DNA from: CAWDYA01 sp963806495
GTDB lineage: Bacteria > Acidobacteriota > Polarisedimenticolia > JACPZX01 > DASXTC01
Direction: 5' to 3'
NCBI GenBank assembly: GCA_963806495.1
Contig: CAWDYA010000006.1
Location: 259,973 to 323,972 of the forward strand
Length of the DNA: 64,000 nucleotides
This document shows positions 38,317 through 45,754 of the stretch, piece after piece. Position 1 is the stretch's first letter. Each line of letters opens with the position of its first letter. A program made the position numbers and the translations under genes. Under the pieces are notes generated by a model. The model was given only the letters and a program-made list of their open reading frames with translations. It had not been told where the DNA came from and ran no database searches.

Positions 38317-38712
38317 TCATGCCGGCTGCCGCCAGGCGGCGGCCGCCACGAGCAGCAACACACCGACGACGACGAAGGGGACGAAATGGGCGCGTGGGAA
38401 GATCACGGCCCAGGCGCCCACGCCGAACAGCGCGTAGAATCCGCCGATCAGGACCGCCACCGTCCGGCCGGCCGCAAGGCCGGATCGCAGCATCGAGTAG
38501 CTCACCAGCGTCAGGATACCCAGCAGGTCCATCGCCGCACCGCCGAACATCCAGCCGATCCCGGCGGGGCGGATCACCTCCTGTGTCACGTTCTGCGCCG
38601 TCATCTCCGCCCGGAGGGCGGGCCATCCAACGAACGTGTGCGCCAGACCGCCGACGAGGATCAGAACGCCCGCTGCCAGGACGATGACCTCGCAGATTCG
38701 CGCACTTCGCAT
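38317..38712 (-). CDS. four-helix membrane protein, unknown function
   Basis: Hydrophobic protein of 131 residues with about four membrane segments: VIVLAAGVLILVGGLAHTFV, PAGIGWMFGGAAMDLLGILT, AVLIGGFYALFGVGAWAVIF, HFVPFVVVGVLLLVAAAAW. A family was not recognised. The ATG at 38712 is preceded by GGAGGA. It lies between a VOC gene and an enoyl-CoA hydratase gene on the same strand. Confidence 0.75.
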   Translation of the reverse strand: MRSARICEVIVLAAGVLILVGGLAHTFVGWPALRAEMTAQNVTQEVIRPAGIGWMFGGAAMDLLGILTLVSYSMLRSGLAAGRTVAVLIGGFYALFGVGAWAVIFPRAHFVPFVVVGVLLLVAAAAWRQPA

Positions 38713-38721
38713 CGCTCCTCC

Positions 38722-39501
38722 TCATCCGCGTCCGCTCTTCAGGTTCCGTGCGACGTAGTCGCGGATCGCCGCGAGAGAATCGGGGGCGGTCCACAGCCTC
38801 TCGATCTCGGCACCGAAGACGCGCTCTCCCTCCAGGGCGCGTTCCAGCGCGGGGCGCCGGAGCTGCGCCTTCGTCACGCCGAAGGTGCCGAGCCCGGGCG
38901 CCGCCAGCTCGCGCGCCGCCGCGATGGCCCGCGTCTCGAGATCCGCCGGGGCGACGATCTCGTCGATCAGGCCGAGCTGCTTCGCGGTCGCGGTGTCGAA
39001 CGTGGCGCCGCCGTTGACCATCTCCGAAAGATACCGTGCCGGCACGGCCGACCTCATGATCTCGAGAGCCAGCGGCGGGAAGGGGACGCCCACGCGTAGC
39101 TCCGGCACCCCTATCCGGCCGGCGGCGTCGCTCATGATGCGGCGGTCCGACGCGCACGCCAGGATGCAGCCGCCCGCGATCGCGTGGCCGTTGATGGCAG
39201 CCACCACCGGCTTCGGATGGCTGAAGAGCGATTCGAGCGCGCGGGCGAGGGCGGGCAGCAGGCGTCTGACGTACGCGGCCCCGCCGTCGAGCAGCCGGTG
39301 GAGGTCCACTCCCGCGGAGAAGATCGGGCCGTCCCCGGTCAGCACCACGCCGCGCGCCGACGAGGAGGCGAGATCCTCGAAGCAGCGATGAAGCGCGTCG
39401 CACAGCTCGACATCCAGGGCGTTCGCCTTGCCGTGGTGCATCCGCAGCACCGCCACGTCGTCGTTCCACCCGGTCGCGATGGGATCCGCCCGGTCGGTCA
39501 T
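38722..39501 (-). CDS. enoyl-CoA hydratase/isomerase family protein
   Basis: Crotonase-fold protein of 259 residues. GVVLTGDGPIFSAGVDLHRL contains the first oxyanion-hole segment, and KPVVAAINGHAIAGGCILAC the second. The catalytic Glu pair of hydratases is not clear in SDRRIMSDAAGRIGVPELRV (Glu present in the second position), so hydratase, isomerase or another crotonase reaction is possible. Confidence 0.92.
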   Translation of the reverse strand: MTDRADPIATGWNDDVAVLRMHHGKANALDVELCDALHRCFEDLASSSARGVVLTGDGPIFSAGVDLHRLLDGGAAYVRRLLPALARALESLFSHPKPVVAAINGHAIAGGCILACASDRRIMSDAAGRIGVPELRVGVPFPPLALEIMRSAVPARYLSEMVNGGATFDTATAKQLGLIDEIVAPADLETRAIAAARELAAPGLGTFGVTKAQLRRPALERALEGERVFGAEIERLWTAPDSLAAIRDYVARNLKSGRG

Positions 39502-39514
39502 TCCCCCTCCCGTG

Positions 39515-39819
39515 TCACCGGCGCCTGAGAGGCAGCGTCATCGGCCCGAAACGGACCCCGTCCAGGTCCGGCCGGCGACACAGACACTCTCGTCTCACCC
39601 GCTCCATCAGCCTCCTGCCCGTGCCTCGGCCTCGCGCTTCCGCGCTCACGAACAGCATCGCCAGGTGGCGTGACTCCCGGATCTCCGCCATGCCGACGAT
39701 ACGCGAGCCCTCGACCGCGACAAGGACATCATGGTCGGGGCCACGGCGTCGCCGAACGCCCCGAGCGCGACCGCGGAGACCACCGCCTCCTCACCCGGCT
39801 TCATCCTCCTGATGCGCAC
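39515..39819 (-). pseudogene. GNAT acetyltransferase remnant, frameshifted and internally deleted
   Basis: Begins with a plausible GTG start (RIRRMKPGEEAVVSAVALGA). After a frame change near 39740 it continues as HDVLVAVEGSRIVGMAEIRE, then LFVSAEARGRGTGRRLMERV, the acetyl-CoA-binding motif. The typical downstream part with FYxxLGF is absent: the sequence jumps to GVRFGPMTLPL, which resembles the C-terminal end of YafP-like GNATs. So both an indel and a deletion of about 30 codons are suggested. Confidence 0.6.
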
Positions 39820-39875
39820 GTTCTCGACACTCCGGCACGCGGCGGCAGGGCCGCGCCGATTCTAGCGCATTCCGG

Positions 39876-40493
39876 TCAGACGTCCGCCTCGTAGGCGGCG
39901 CGCATCCATCCCGCGACCTCGTCGTCGATCTCGTCGAGCGACGCGATCGGGATCCGGTGGGTGATACGATCGCCCTTCGCCGCGCCTCCCGTGTCGATCA
40001 GACGCCGCGTCGGCTTCCGGCGCACAGCCTCGAGGGCCAGACCGAGGTCGATCCGGGTGCGCGTGGCCGGCCTGATGTGGGCGAAGACATGGTTGCGGTA
40101 CAGGGGCACCATCGTCTGGCAGGGGCAGATCCTGACGTCCCGGCCCAGCGACCGGCCGAGCTTCACCAGCGCCTCGTGCAGCGGCCTCAGCGGCTCGCGC
40201 GGCCCCGAGTACATCGTCTCGACGTACCTCCGCGCCGCGGCCAGATACGCATCGGTCTCGAAGCCCTCGACCCCCTCGCCGCCCGCGGCCCGGGCGATCG
40301 TCGCCGCGGTCGTGCCGCCGAGACCGTGCTTCTTCTTCAGCCACCCGGCGCGCGCCTTCGCACCGTCCGGCCCGGACCTCGACACCAGCCGCACCCATTC
40401 GTCGAGCGAGCGGCCGGTTTTTTCTGGAAGATTGTCGAGGATCGCCCGCACGTAGGCGACCGAAGGATGAACGTCGTATCGAGGGTGCTTCAT
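39876..40493 (-). CDS. DUF4287/DUF5655 protein
   Basis: Protein of 205 residues. The N-terminal helical region ending GWLKKKHGLGGTTAATIAR is the DUF4287 pattern. The second half, from YVETMYSGPREPLRPLHEAL through CPCQTMVPLYRNHVFAHIRP and RIDLGLAL, matches DUF5655. Function unknown. It ends in a 57-base gap before the remnant GNAT gene. Confidence 0.85.
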   Translation of the reverse strand: MKHPRYDVHPSVAYVRAILDNLPEKTGRSLDEWVRLVSRSGPDGAKARAGWLKKKHGLGGTTAATIARAAGGEGVEGFETDAYLAAARRYVETMYSGPREPLRPLHEALVKLGRSLGRDVRICPCQTMVPLYRNHVFAHIRPATRTRIDLGLALEAVRRKPTRRLIDTGGAAKGDRITHRIPIASLDEIDDEVAGWMRAAYEADV

Positions 40494-40521
40494 GCTCCAC
40501 CTCCCCGGCCGCCGGATCGTA

Positions 40522-41439
40522 TCACGGACCCCGTCTGTCTCTCTGCAGCCGGCAGTCCTGCCCCTCGAAGGGGGGCTCCACTCGCCGAGGTACCCCGGTC
40601 GCGTCCCGCGCCAGCCGGAATCCCAGGCTGAACCCGGAGTCGATCGGCCGGTGCGTGTACCGCAGCGCCGAACGGGCGCTGTCCGGCCCGAAGTACCAGC
40701 TCCCGCCCCGGATCACCAGACGCTCGTCGTCGCAGACGCCGAGCGGATCGGTGACGGCACCCGCCGCATAGGGGCAGTAGCGATCCCGGCACCACTCCCA
40801 GACGTTGCCGTGCATGTCGAACAGCCCCCAGGGGTTGGGAGGATAGCTGCCGACCGGCGCCGGAGCGCCGCGGTACCCGCTGACGCGGGCCCCGTTGTAC
40901 GGGGTCCGGCCGTCGATGTCGGCCCGCCCGGCCGTCAGCGTGTCGCCCGTGCTGAACGGTCCGGTCGTGCCGGCGCGGCAGGCGTACTCCCATTCCGCCT
41001 CCGTGGGGAGCCGCAGACGCGCCCCCGACGCCGTCTCGAGCCTGTCAAGGAACCGCTCGATCATCTCCGCGCTGACGCTCTCCACCGGGCAGTCCCCTCC
41101 GCACTCGGCGAACCGGCTCGGGTTGTCCCCCATCACCGCCATCCATTGCGCCTGTGTGACTTCGTAACGGCCGAGGTAGAACGGCCGGGTGAGCCGCACC
41201 TCATGCTGTGTCTCGTCGGCGCCCCGGCCCGGCTCGCTTCCGGGGCTTCCCATCAGAAAGCGGCCCGGCTCGATCCGCACGAACTCCATTCGGGTGCGTG
41301 GCTCGACCCAGTCCGCGCCGGCCTTCTTCGCGGCCGTTGAGTCACCGCCACCGGCCGCTCCGGCCGACCCGGCCGGTGCGGAGCACATCGCCAGGAGCGC
41401 CGTGGCGAGAGCCCACGCCGGAAAATGCGCGCGGCTCAC
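40522..41439 (-). CDS. formylglycine-generating-enzyme-family (SUMF1) exported protein
   Basis: 305 residues with signal peptide (WALATALLAMCSAPAGSAGA). The FGE fold is shown by FVRIEPGRFLMGSPGSEPGR, RLPTEAEWEYACRAGTTGPF, GLFDMHGNVWEWCRDRYCP and VIRGGSWYFGP. The copper-binding cysteine pair of true FGE is not evident near the end, so it may be a noncatalytic paralogue or a domain acting in the periplasm. The GTG start overlaps the next upstream gene's stop by four bases. Confidence 0.88.
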   Translation of the reverse strand: MSRAHFPAWALATALLAMCSAPAGSAGAAGGGDSTAAKKAGADWVEPRTRMEFVRIEPGRFLMGSPGSEPGRGADETQHEVRLTRPFYLGRYEVTQAQWMAVMGDNPSRFAECGGDCPVESVSAEMIERFLDRLETASGARLRLPTEAEWEYACRAGTTGPFSTGDTLTAGRADIDGRTPYNGARVSGYRGAPAPVGSYPPNPWGLFDMHGNVWEWCRDRYCPYAAGAVTDPLGVCDDERLVIRGGSWYFGPDSARSALRYTHRPIDSGFSLGFRLARDATGVPRRVEPPFEGQDCRLQRDRRGP

Positions 41440-41921
41440 AGCCAGCGCCCCACCCGCGCGCGGTACGAGTCGTATTCCTCGCCGAACGCCGAGCTGAGGT
41501 ATCTCTCTTCCCGCCTGATGATCTGCGCGATCAGGATTGCCAGGGCCACGGGCAGCAGGAGCAGGGGCCAGAGGGTGTTCACGAGAAGAGCCAGCCCGGC
41601 TCCCTGCAGCGTCAGGGCCAGGTACATCGGGTTCCGGCTCCAGCGGTAGGGGCCCGTGGTCACGAGGCGGCGGGCGGGACGGTTCGGAATGACGGTCGTG
41701 CGGGCCGCGAGGAAGGTGCCAAGGGCCCACAGCGCCAGGATCAGCCCCGACGCCAGCAGGGCCCATCCCGCCAGAAGACCCAGGATCCGGACACTCTCCG
41801 GCAGGACCTTCAGCGGCACCTCCCGATCCAGCAGGATGCCGCCTCCGACCGCCGCGACGAACAGCACCGGCGGCGGCAGATGCACGCCCGGTCCGGTCGA
41901 ACCGGCCGGGAGCCGCGTCAC
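41436..41921 (-). CDS. isoprenylcysteine carboxyl methyltransferase (ICMT/PEMT-like) membrane protein
   Basis: Membrane methyltransferase of 161 residues with four to five hydrophobic segments. Signature: GPYRWSRNPMYLALTLQGAG and the C-terminal RREERYLSSAFGEEYDSYRA, with the Arg/Tyr/Glu pattern of ICMT-family cofactor binding. Bacterial members methylate unknown isoprenoid, thiol or lipid substrates. GTG start at 41921 overlaps the YaiI stop by four bases. Confidence 0.9.
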   Translation of the reverse strand: MTRLPAGSTGPGVHLPPPVLFVAAVGGGILLDREVPLKVLPESVRILGLLAGWALLASGLILALWALGTFLAARTTVIPNRPARRLVTTGPYRWSRNPMYLALTLQGAGLALLVNTLWPLLLLPVALAILIAQIIRREERYLSSAFGEEYDSYRARVGRWL

Positions 41922-42373
41922 GTGGCCTCCCGTCGAAGCGCCTGGATCGTCCGGTCGAGCCTCTGCAGGAAACGGGACCGATCCTTCCGGTCGAACGGAG
42001 CCGGCCCGCCCGTCACCGTCCCGAGATCCCGCAGGGTGGACATCAGCTCCCGGCTCGCGAGCGCCTCGCCGATGCTCTCGTCGGTGAACTCGCCGCCTCT
42101 GTGGTCGATCACGCGGGCCCCGCGTTTCAGGCATCGCGCGGCGAGGGGTATATCGGCCGTCACCACGATGTCGCCGGGGCCGGCACGCTCAGCGATCCAG
42201 TCGTCCGCCGCGTCGAGCCCTCCCTCGACGCGAACCAGCCGTATCCGCTCGATGGCGGGGACGCGCATCGAGGCGTTGGCCACCACGGCGACCGGAAGCT
42301 CGTAACGACGGGCCACCCGGTACACTTCGTCCTTGACGGGGCACCCGTCGGCATCGACGAACAGCTCAGTCAC
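41918..42373 (-). CDS. YaiI/YqxD family (DUF188) protein
   Basis: PIN-like-fold protein of 151 residues. FVDADGCPVKDEVYRVA at the N terminus and DIVVTADIPLAARCLKRGA with the acidic residues are the family hallmarks, then GGEFTDESIGEALASRELM and GPAPFDRKDRSRFLQ at the C terminus. Possibly a nuclease, but no activity is established. ATG at 42373; followed by the ICMT-like gene with overlap. Confidence 0.95.
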   Translation of the reverse strand: MTELFVDADGCPVKDEVYRVARRYELPVAVVANASMRVPAIERIRLVRVEGGLDAADDWIAERAGPGDIVVTADIPLAARCLKRGARVIDHRGGEFTDESIGEALASRELMSTLRDLGTVTGGPAPFDRKDRSRFLQRLDRTIQALRREAT

Positions 42374-42382
42374 GCCGTCTCA

Positions 42383-42655
42383 TCAATCGTCTCTCCATCG
42401 CTTCAGCTTCGGGATCTTGCGCACGAAGAACCACCCGAGCACCGAGGGAACGCCCATGTCCTTCAGCTTCCCCCGGACCATGTCCTGCATCTGCCCCACC
42501 GTGGCGCCCGGCATCGTGAACGCGCCCGAGACGAAGCAGTGACTGCAGTAGATGTCGCTCTTCGAGCCGTCCGTCTTGGTGCCCCCGCCCTTCTCGTCCT
42601 TCCTCAGCGGCATACCGCAGCTCTGACAGTTCCCGCTCTTCTGCCCACCGCTCAT
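42383..42655 (-). CDS. zinc-ribbon protein, 90 residues
   Basis: Small zinc-ribbon protein (PF12674-like). Cysteine ligands: NCQSCGMPLRKDEKGGGTKT and IYCSHCFVSGAFT, the GMPL and DIYCSHC motifs being typical. The C-terminal helix-rich part (MQDMVRGKLKDMGVPSVLGW) is conserved in this family. Function unknown. ATG at 42655 is preceded by GAGAGCGT only. Confidence 0.88.
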   Translation of the reverse strand: MSGGQKSGNCQSCGMPLRKDEKGGGTKTDGSKSDIYCSHCFVSGAFTMPGATVGQMQDMVRGKLKDMGVPSVLGWFFVRKIPKLKRWRDD

Positions 42656-42682
42656 ACGCTCTCCTCACGGACCCGGTCCGCG

Positions 42683-43522
42683 TCACACCGGCTGCCCCAT
42701 CGAAGCCGGCACGGCATCCATCTTCTTGAGCATCGCGAGAGCCACCTCGCGCCGCGCCGCGAAGGCCGGGCCCCGCTTCGCGTCGGGGCCGATCGGCCCG
42801 AGCACCAGGTTGGCGAACACATCGGCCGGTCCGGCTCGCTCGGTCAGCCCGACCATCCATCCGACCTGGCGGCCGTCCTGCCGGCCCAGCCCGGTCTTGG
42901 CCAGCAGCGTCACGTCCTGCGCGTTCGACGACGGCATGACGCGCAGCAGGATGTCGATGCTGCGCCGTGAGACCGGCAGGTCGTGCTTCATCAGACGCGA
43001 GAGAAAGGTCACCTGCTGGCGCGGCGTGATCCTCAGCCCGCCGCCCGGAGACAGCCAGAACCGGTCCACGCCGCCCCCGATGTCCCGGTTGCCATAGTCG
43101 AGCGTCTCCAGCCAGGCACGGTAGCGCTCCTCGCCGACCCGCCGCGCGATCTCCTGGTAGTACCAGACCACCGAGTACTTCATCGCGCCGGCCAGGTCGT
43201 GGTCCCGGTTCCACTGATCGACGAAGTCGCGCCGCACTCCGTCCCATTTCAGGGTGAACCGTTCGTCGGGGATCACGCCGGTTTCGAGGCCGATGATCGT
43301 GTTGGCTATCTTGAACGTCGATGCGGGGGTGAAGGCCTCATCCGCCAGCGAGGCGTTGACGACCCGGTCGGCGCCGCCGCGCAGGCTTCGCAGCACGAAG
43401 CAGCCGTCGACTCCGGCCGCGGCGTACAGCGAGGCGGCGGACTCGTCATCCGCGTGGAGGCGCGACAACGCAGCCGCCGTCAGGCCGGCGAGTCCCGCCG
43501 CGAGGAAGCTGCGTCTCTCCAT
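42683..43522 (-). CDS. class D (OXA-type) beta-lactamase
   Basis: Periplasmic serine beta-lactamase of 279 residues with N-terminal signal (RRSFLAAGLAGLTAAALSR). All class D landmarks are visible: STFK in FTPASTFKIANT, SxV in KYSVVWYYQ, YGN in LDYGNRDIGGGVDRFWLSPG and KTG in LLAKTGLGRQ, then GWMVGL. Its resistance spectrum cannot be predicted. It has no mobile-element context, lies in chromosomal DNA and is about 10 kb left of the cassette array, so it looks intrinsic. Zinc-ribbon and VOC genes flank it. Confidence 0.93.
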   Translation of the reverse strand: MERRSFLAAGLAGLTAAALSRLHADDESAASLYAAAGVDGCFVLRSLRGGADRVVNASLADEAFTPASTFKIANTIIGLETGVIPDERFTLKWDGVRRDFVDQWNRDHDLAGAMKYSVVWYYQEIARRVGEERYRAWLETLDYGNRDIGGGVDRFWLSPGGGLRITPRQQVTFLSRLMKHDLPVSRRSIDILLRVMPSSNAQDVTLLAKTGLGRQDGRQVGWMVGLTERAGPADVFANLVLGPIGPDAKRGPAFAARREVALAMLKKMDAVPASMGQPV

Positions 43523-43535
43523 CGAACCGCGGGCC

Positions 43536-44009
43536 TCAGGCCCCTCCCTGCGGCTTCATCATCTCCTTCATCCGCCGGTCCATCTCCTCGGGAGAGACAT
43601 CCTCCTTGTGGGTGGCCACGGTCCACTGATGGCCGAACGGATCGGTCAGGGTTCCCGAACGATCACCGTAGAACTGGTCGGTCATCGGCCGCAGCGGCTT
43701 TCCGCCGGCCGCGATCGCGCGGTCGAACACGGCATCGGCGTCCTCGACGTACAACAGCAGGCTCACCGTGGTGTTGCCCAGGGACTCGGGCCCGAGGATG
43801 TTCGCCTCGGGCACTTCGTCGGCCAGCATGAGGGGCGAGTCGCCGATCCTGATCTCGGCATGCCCCAGCCTGCCGTCCGGCGCCGCCATCCGCACGATCT
43901 CCTTCGCGCCGAAGGCCTTCTTGTAGTATTCGATCGCCTCCGCGGCGCCCTTCACCTTCAGATACGACGTCAGCGTGTAATATCCGTCAGGAATCGGCTT
44001 GACCGTCAT
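43536..44009 (-). CDS. VOC-family PhnB-like protein
   Basis: VOC protein of 157 residues similar to PhnB/YdfO type. LTSYLKVKGAAEAIEYYKKA, FGAKEIVRMAAPDGRLGHAE, RIGDSPLMLADEVPEANILG and DPFGHQWTVATHKEDVSPEE are typical of this group. Substrate unknown. Transcribed just downstream of the beta-lactamase gene's reading direction: it precedes it on the minus strand by 13 bases, so the two may share a transcript. Confidence 0.92.
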   Translation of the reverse strand: MTVKPIPDGYYTLTSYLKVKGAAEAIEYYKKAFGAKEIVRMAAPDGRLGHAEIRIGDSPLMLADEVPEANILGPESLGNTTVSLLLYVEDADAVFDRAIAAGGKPLRPMTDQFYGDRSGTLTDPFGHQWTVATHKEDVSPEEMDRRMKEMMKPQGGA

Positions 44010-44079
44010 GGGACGCTCCTTCCTCTCCGAGTGATTGTGTGCGGATCCTATCCCAGGACCGCGCCGGCGGACAATCCCC

Positions 44080-44517
44080 TCAGTGGCGCTTCGCCACGAA
44101 GTCGGCCTCGACCGTGCCGTTGCAGTCGGTGCCGGACGTGGTGCCGTCGATGCGGTTGAAAGAGGCGTCGATCGTGCCGTCACCCATGGCGGTGCCGGAG
44201 CAGGGAGGATCCTCGGTGATGGTGAAGGTGAGCGCCTGGCCGACCACCATCCCCTCCAGGTCGGCGCTGGACCCCCCGGGCGTGGGGAAGGTCCCGGTGA
44301 CATCCATGCCGGTCTGGACGAGCATGAGCGTACCGTTGTAGCGCTGCCCGACCGGCACCACGTTGCCCCCCGTGACCGTGAAGGTCACGTCCCAGGTCCC
44401 GGTGACGTCCGTATGGTCGCCCATGCCGCCGCCGTCGGAGGAACCGCCGCCACAACCCGTCAGGAGCGCGAGCGTCACGACGAGACCCAGAACAAGACGG
44501 CCCTTGCACCCCGGCAT
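44080..44517 (-). CDS. putative lipoprotein, 145 residues
   Basis: Exported lipoprotein with signal VLGLVVTLALLTGCGGGSS. The mature part is a Gly/Thr-rich beta-protein: DVTGTWDVTFTVTGG, RYNGTLMLVQTGMDVTGTFP and AKRH at the end, resembling small lipocalin-like envelope proteins. No family is certain. AAGGAG lies before the ATG at 44517. Confidence 0.8.
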   Translation of the reverse strand: MPGCKGRLVLGLVVTLALLTGCGGGSSDGGGMGDHTDVTGTWDVTFTVTGGNVVPVGQRYNGTLMLVQTGMDVTGTFPTPGGSSADLEGMVVGQALTFTITEDPPCSGTAMGDGTIDASFNRIDGTTSGTDCNGTVEADFVAKRH

Positions 44518-44546
44518 TGTCGCTCCTTGTCGTTCGTCGAGACCGG

Positions 44547-44945
44547 TCAGCCGGCGTGGCTCCGGCCGGGCAGGATGCCGCGGCTCAGCCATCCCTGAGC
44601 GCCGAGCAGCAGCCCGACGACCAGGCTGGCCGATGCCGACAGATCGAACCAGAGGGGCTCGCCAATCCTCCCCGTGATCAGGAGACCTGTCGTCTCTACC
44701 GCCACAGCGGCGCACATCACGAGCGCCGGCATCCGGCTCTCCATCCCGGACAATGCCGTGGCGACAAAACCGCCGATGACTGCCGAAAGAAACGTGAGCG
44801 CCCCGGCGGCTGCGAGGACAGGCAGCGTCGATCCGTTCCACGAGACGCCGCCGAACAGGGTCTCCTGGACCAGCGTGATCAGCACGACCATGATCGCGTA
44901 GCCGGTGACGATGGCGAAGGTCGCCCTCAGAAACCTCATCATCAT
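44547..44945 (-). CDS. small integral membrane protein
   Basis: Protein of 132 residues with about four hydrophobic segments (FAIVTGYAIMVVLITLVQET, AAAGALTFLSAVIGGFVATA, LVMCAAVAVETTGLLITG, SASASLVVGLLLGAQGW). No family recognised. Three ATG codons lie in tandem; the first (44945) overlaps the stop of the next upstream membrane gene as ATGA. Confidence 0.75.
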   Translation of the reverse strand: MMMRFLRATFAIVTGYAIMVVLITLVQETLFGGVSWNGSTLPVLAAAGALTFLSAVIGGFVATALSGMESRMPALVMCAAVAVETTGLLITGRIGEPLWFDLSASASLVVGLLLGAQGWLSRGILPGRSHAG

Positions 44946-45301
44946 TCCCCCCTCGCCTCGCCGCCGTCGAGCCCGTACAGCCGGCGCATCCGTTTCGTCT
45001 CGAACACCAGCGCCGCACCCGCGGTCACGAGAGCCACCGCCCCCAGGATGATCGTCAGACGCACGACCGGCTCGCCTGCGCGCATCCGCGCCGAGGCTGT
45101 GCTCGCCAGCGTCCGCAGCCATTCCAGGGTGCCCAGCGCCAGCGTCACCTGGGCCACGCGGGCGGCCCAGGGCCTGCACGCGACCAGCATCACGGCCACG
45201 GCGAACACCGCGACGAGCAGGAGCATGGCGCCCCCCCTGAGAAAGTGCGCCATCATCAGCAGGAGAGCCAGGAGCACCAGGGTGATCTGCGCCGCGATCA
45301 T
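44942..45301 (-). CDS. small integral membrane protein
   Basis: Protein of 119 residues with three to four hydrophobic segments (MIAAQITLVLLALLLMMAHF, AMLLLVAVFAVAVMLVACRP, TIILGAVALVTAGAALVFET). The open frame continues upstream only as overlap with the acetyltransferase remnant. Overlaps the next membrane gene by four bases, suggesting a two-gene unit. Function unknown. Confidence 0.7.
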   Translation of the reverse strand: MIAAQITLVLLALLLMMAHFLRGGAMLLLVAVFAVAVMLVACRPWAARVAQVTLALGTLEWLRTLASTASARMRAGEPVVRLTIILGAVALVTAGAALVFETKRMRRLYGLDGGEARGE

Positions 45302-45384
45302 CGCGCGGCCGCGGCTTCGGTGCGAACCGACGTATCGAGCATGCGTGTGTATCCTACCAGAAACGGCCGGGGACGGAGGGCGCG

Positions 45385-45745
45385 CTACAGGTCCTTGCGG
45401 AAGCAGCGCACCAGCGCCGCCTCGGTGAAGCCCAGTGAGCGATGCGCCGCCGTGCTCGCCGGGCACCACGTACCAGCCTTCGAGGTACGCCACCCGGTCG
45501 GTGCGACACCCCTCTGCAGAGTTGCGGATCGAAATCTCGGCGAAGCCCACGATACGGCCGTCCCCGGCCGCCGCGAGCAGCACCGCCTGGGGTGCCCTCG
45601 CACGGCCATCGAAGAACGCCTCGATCTCGGCGCGATGCTCCTGGCGGGATCCGTCGGGCCAGAAGGCGCTGCGCAGATCGAGCCACGCCTGCGCGTCGGC
45701 CCGCGCCGCCTGACGGACGACGACGCGGGCCGGATGCGGGTTCAT
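45385..45745 (-). pseudogene. AAC(6')-like aminoglycoside acetyltransferase remnant, internal deletion
   Basis: The 5' part (MNPHPARVVVRQAARADAQA, LDLRSAFWPDGSRQEHRAEI, ILAE-like GFAEISIRN, VAYLEGWYVVPGEHGG) matches AAC(6')-I type acetyltransferases. After about 45445-45455 the frame changes and only the C-terminal AAHRSLGFTEAALVRCFRKDL piece follows, which is the family ending. About 40 codons with the acetyl-CoA motif are missing. Presumably inactive, unless the deletion is an assembly error. Confidence 0.65.
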
Positions 45746-45754
45746 GCCGTCGTC

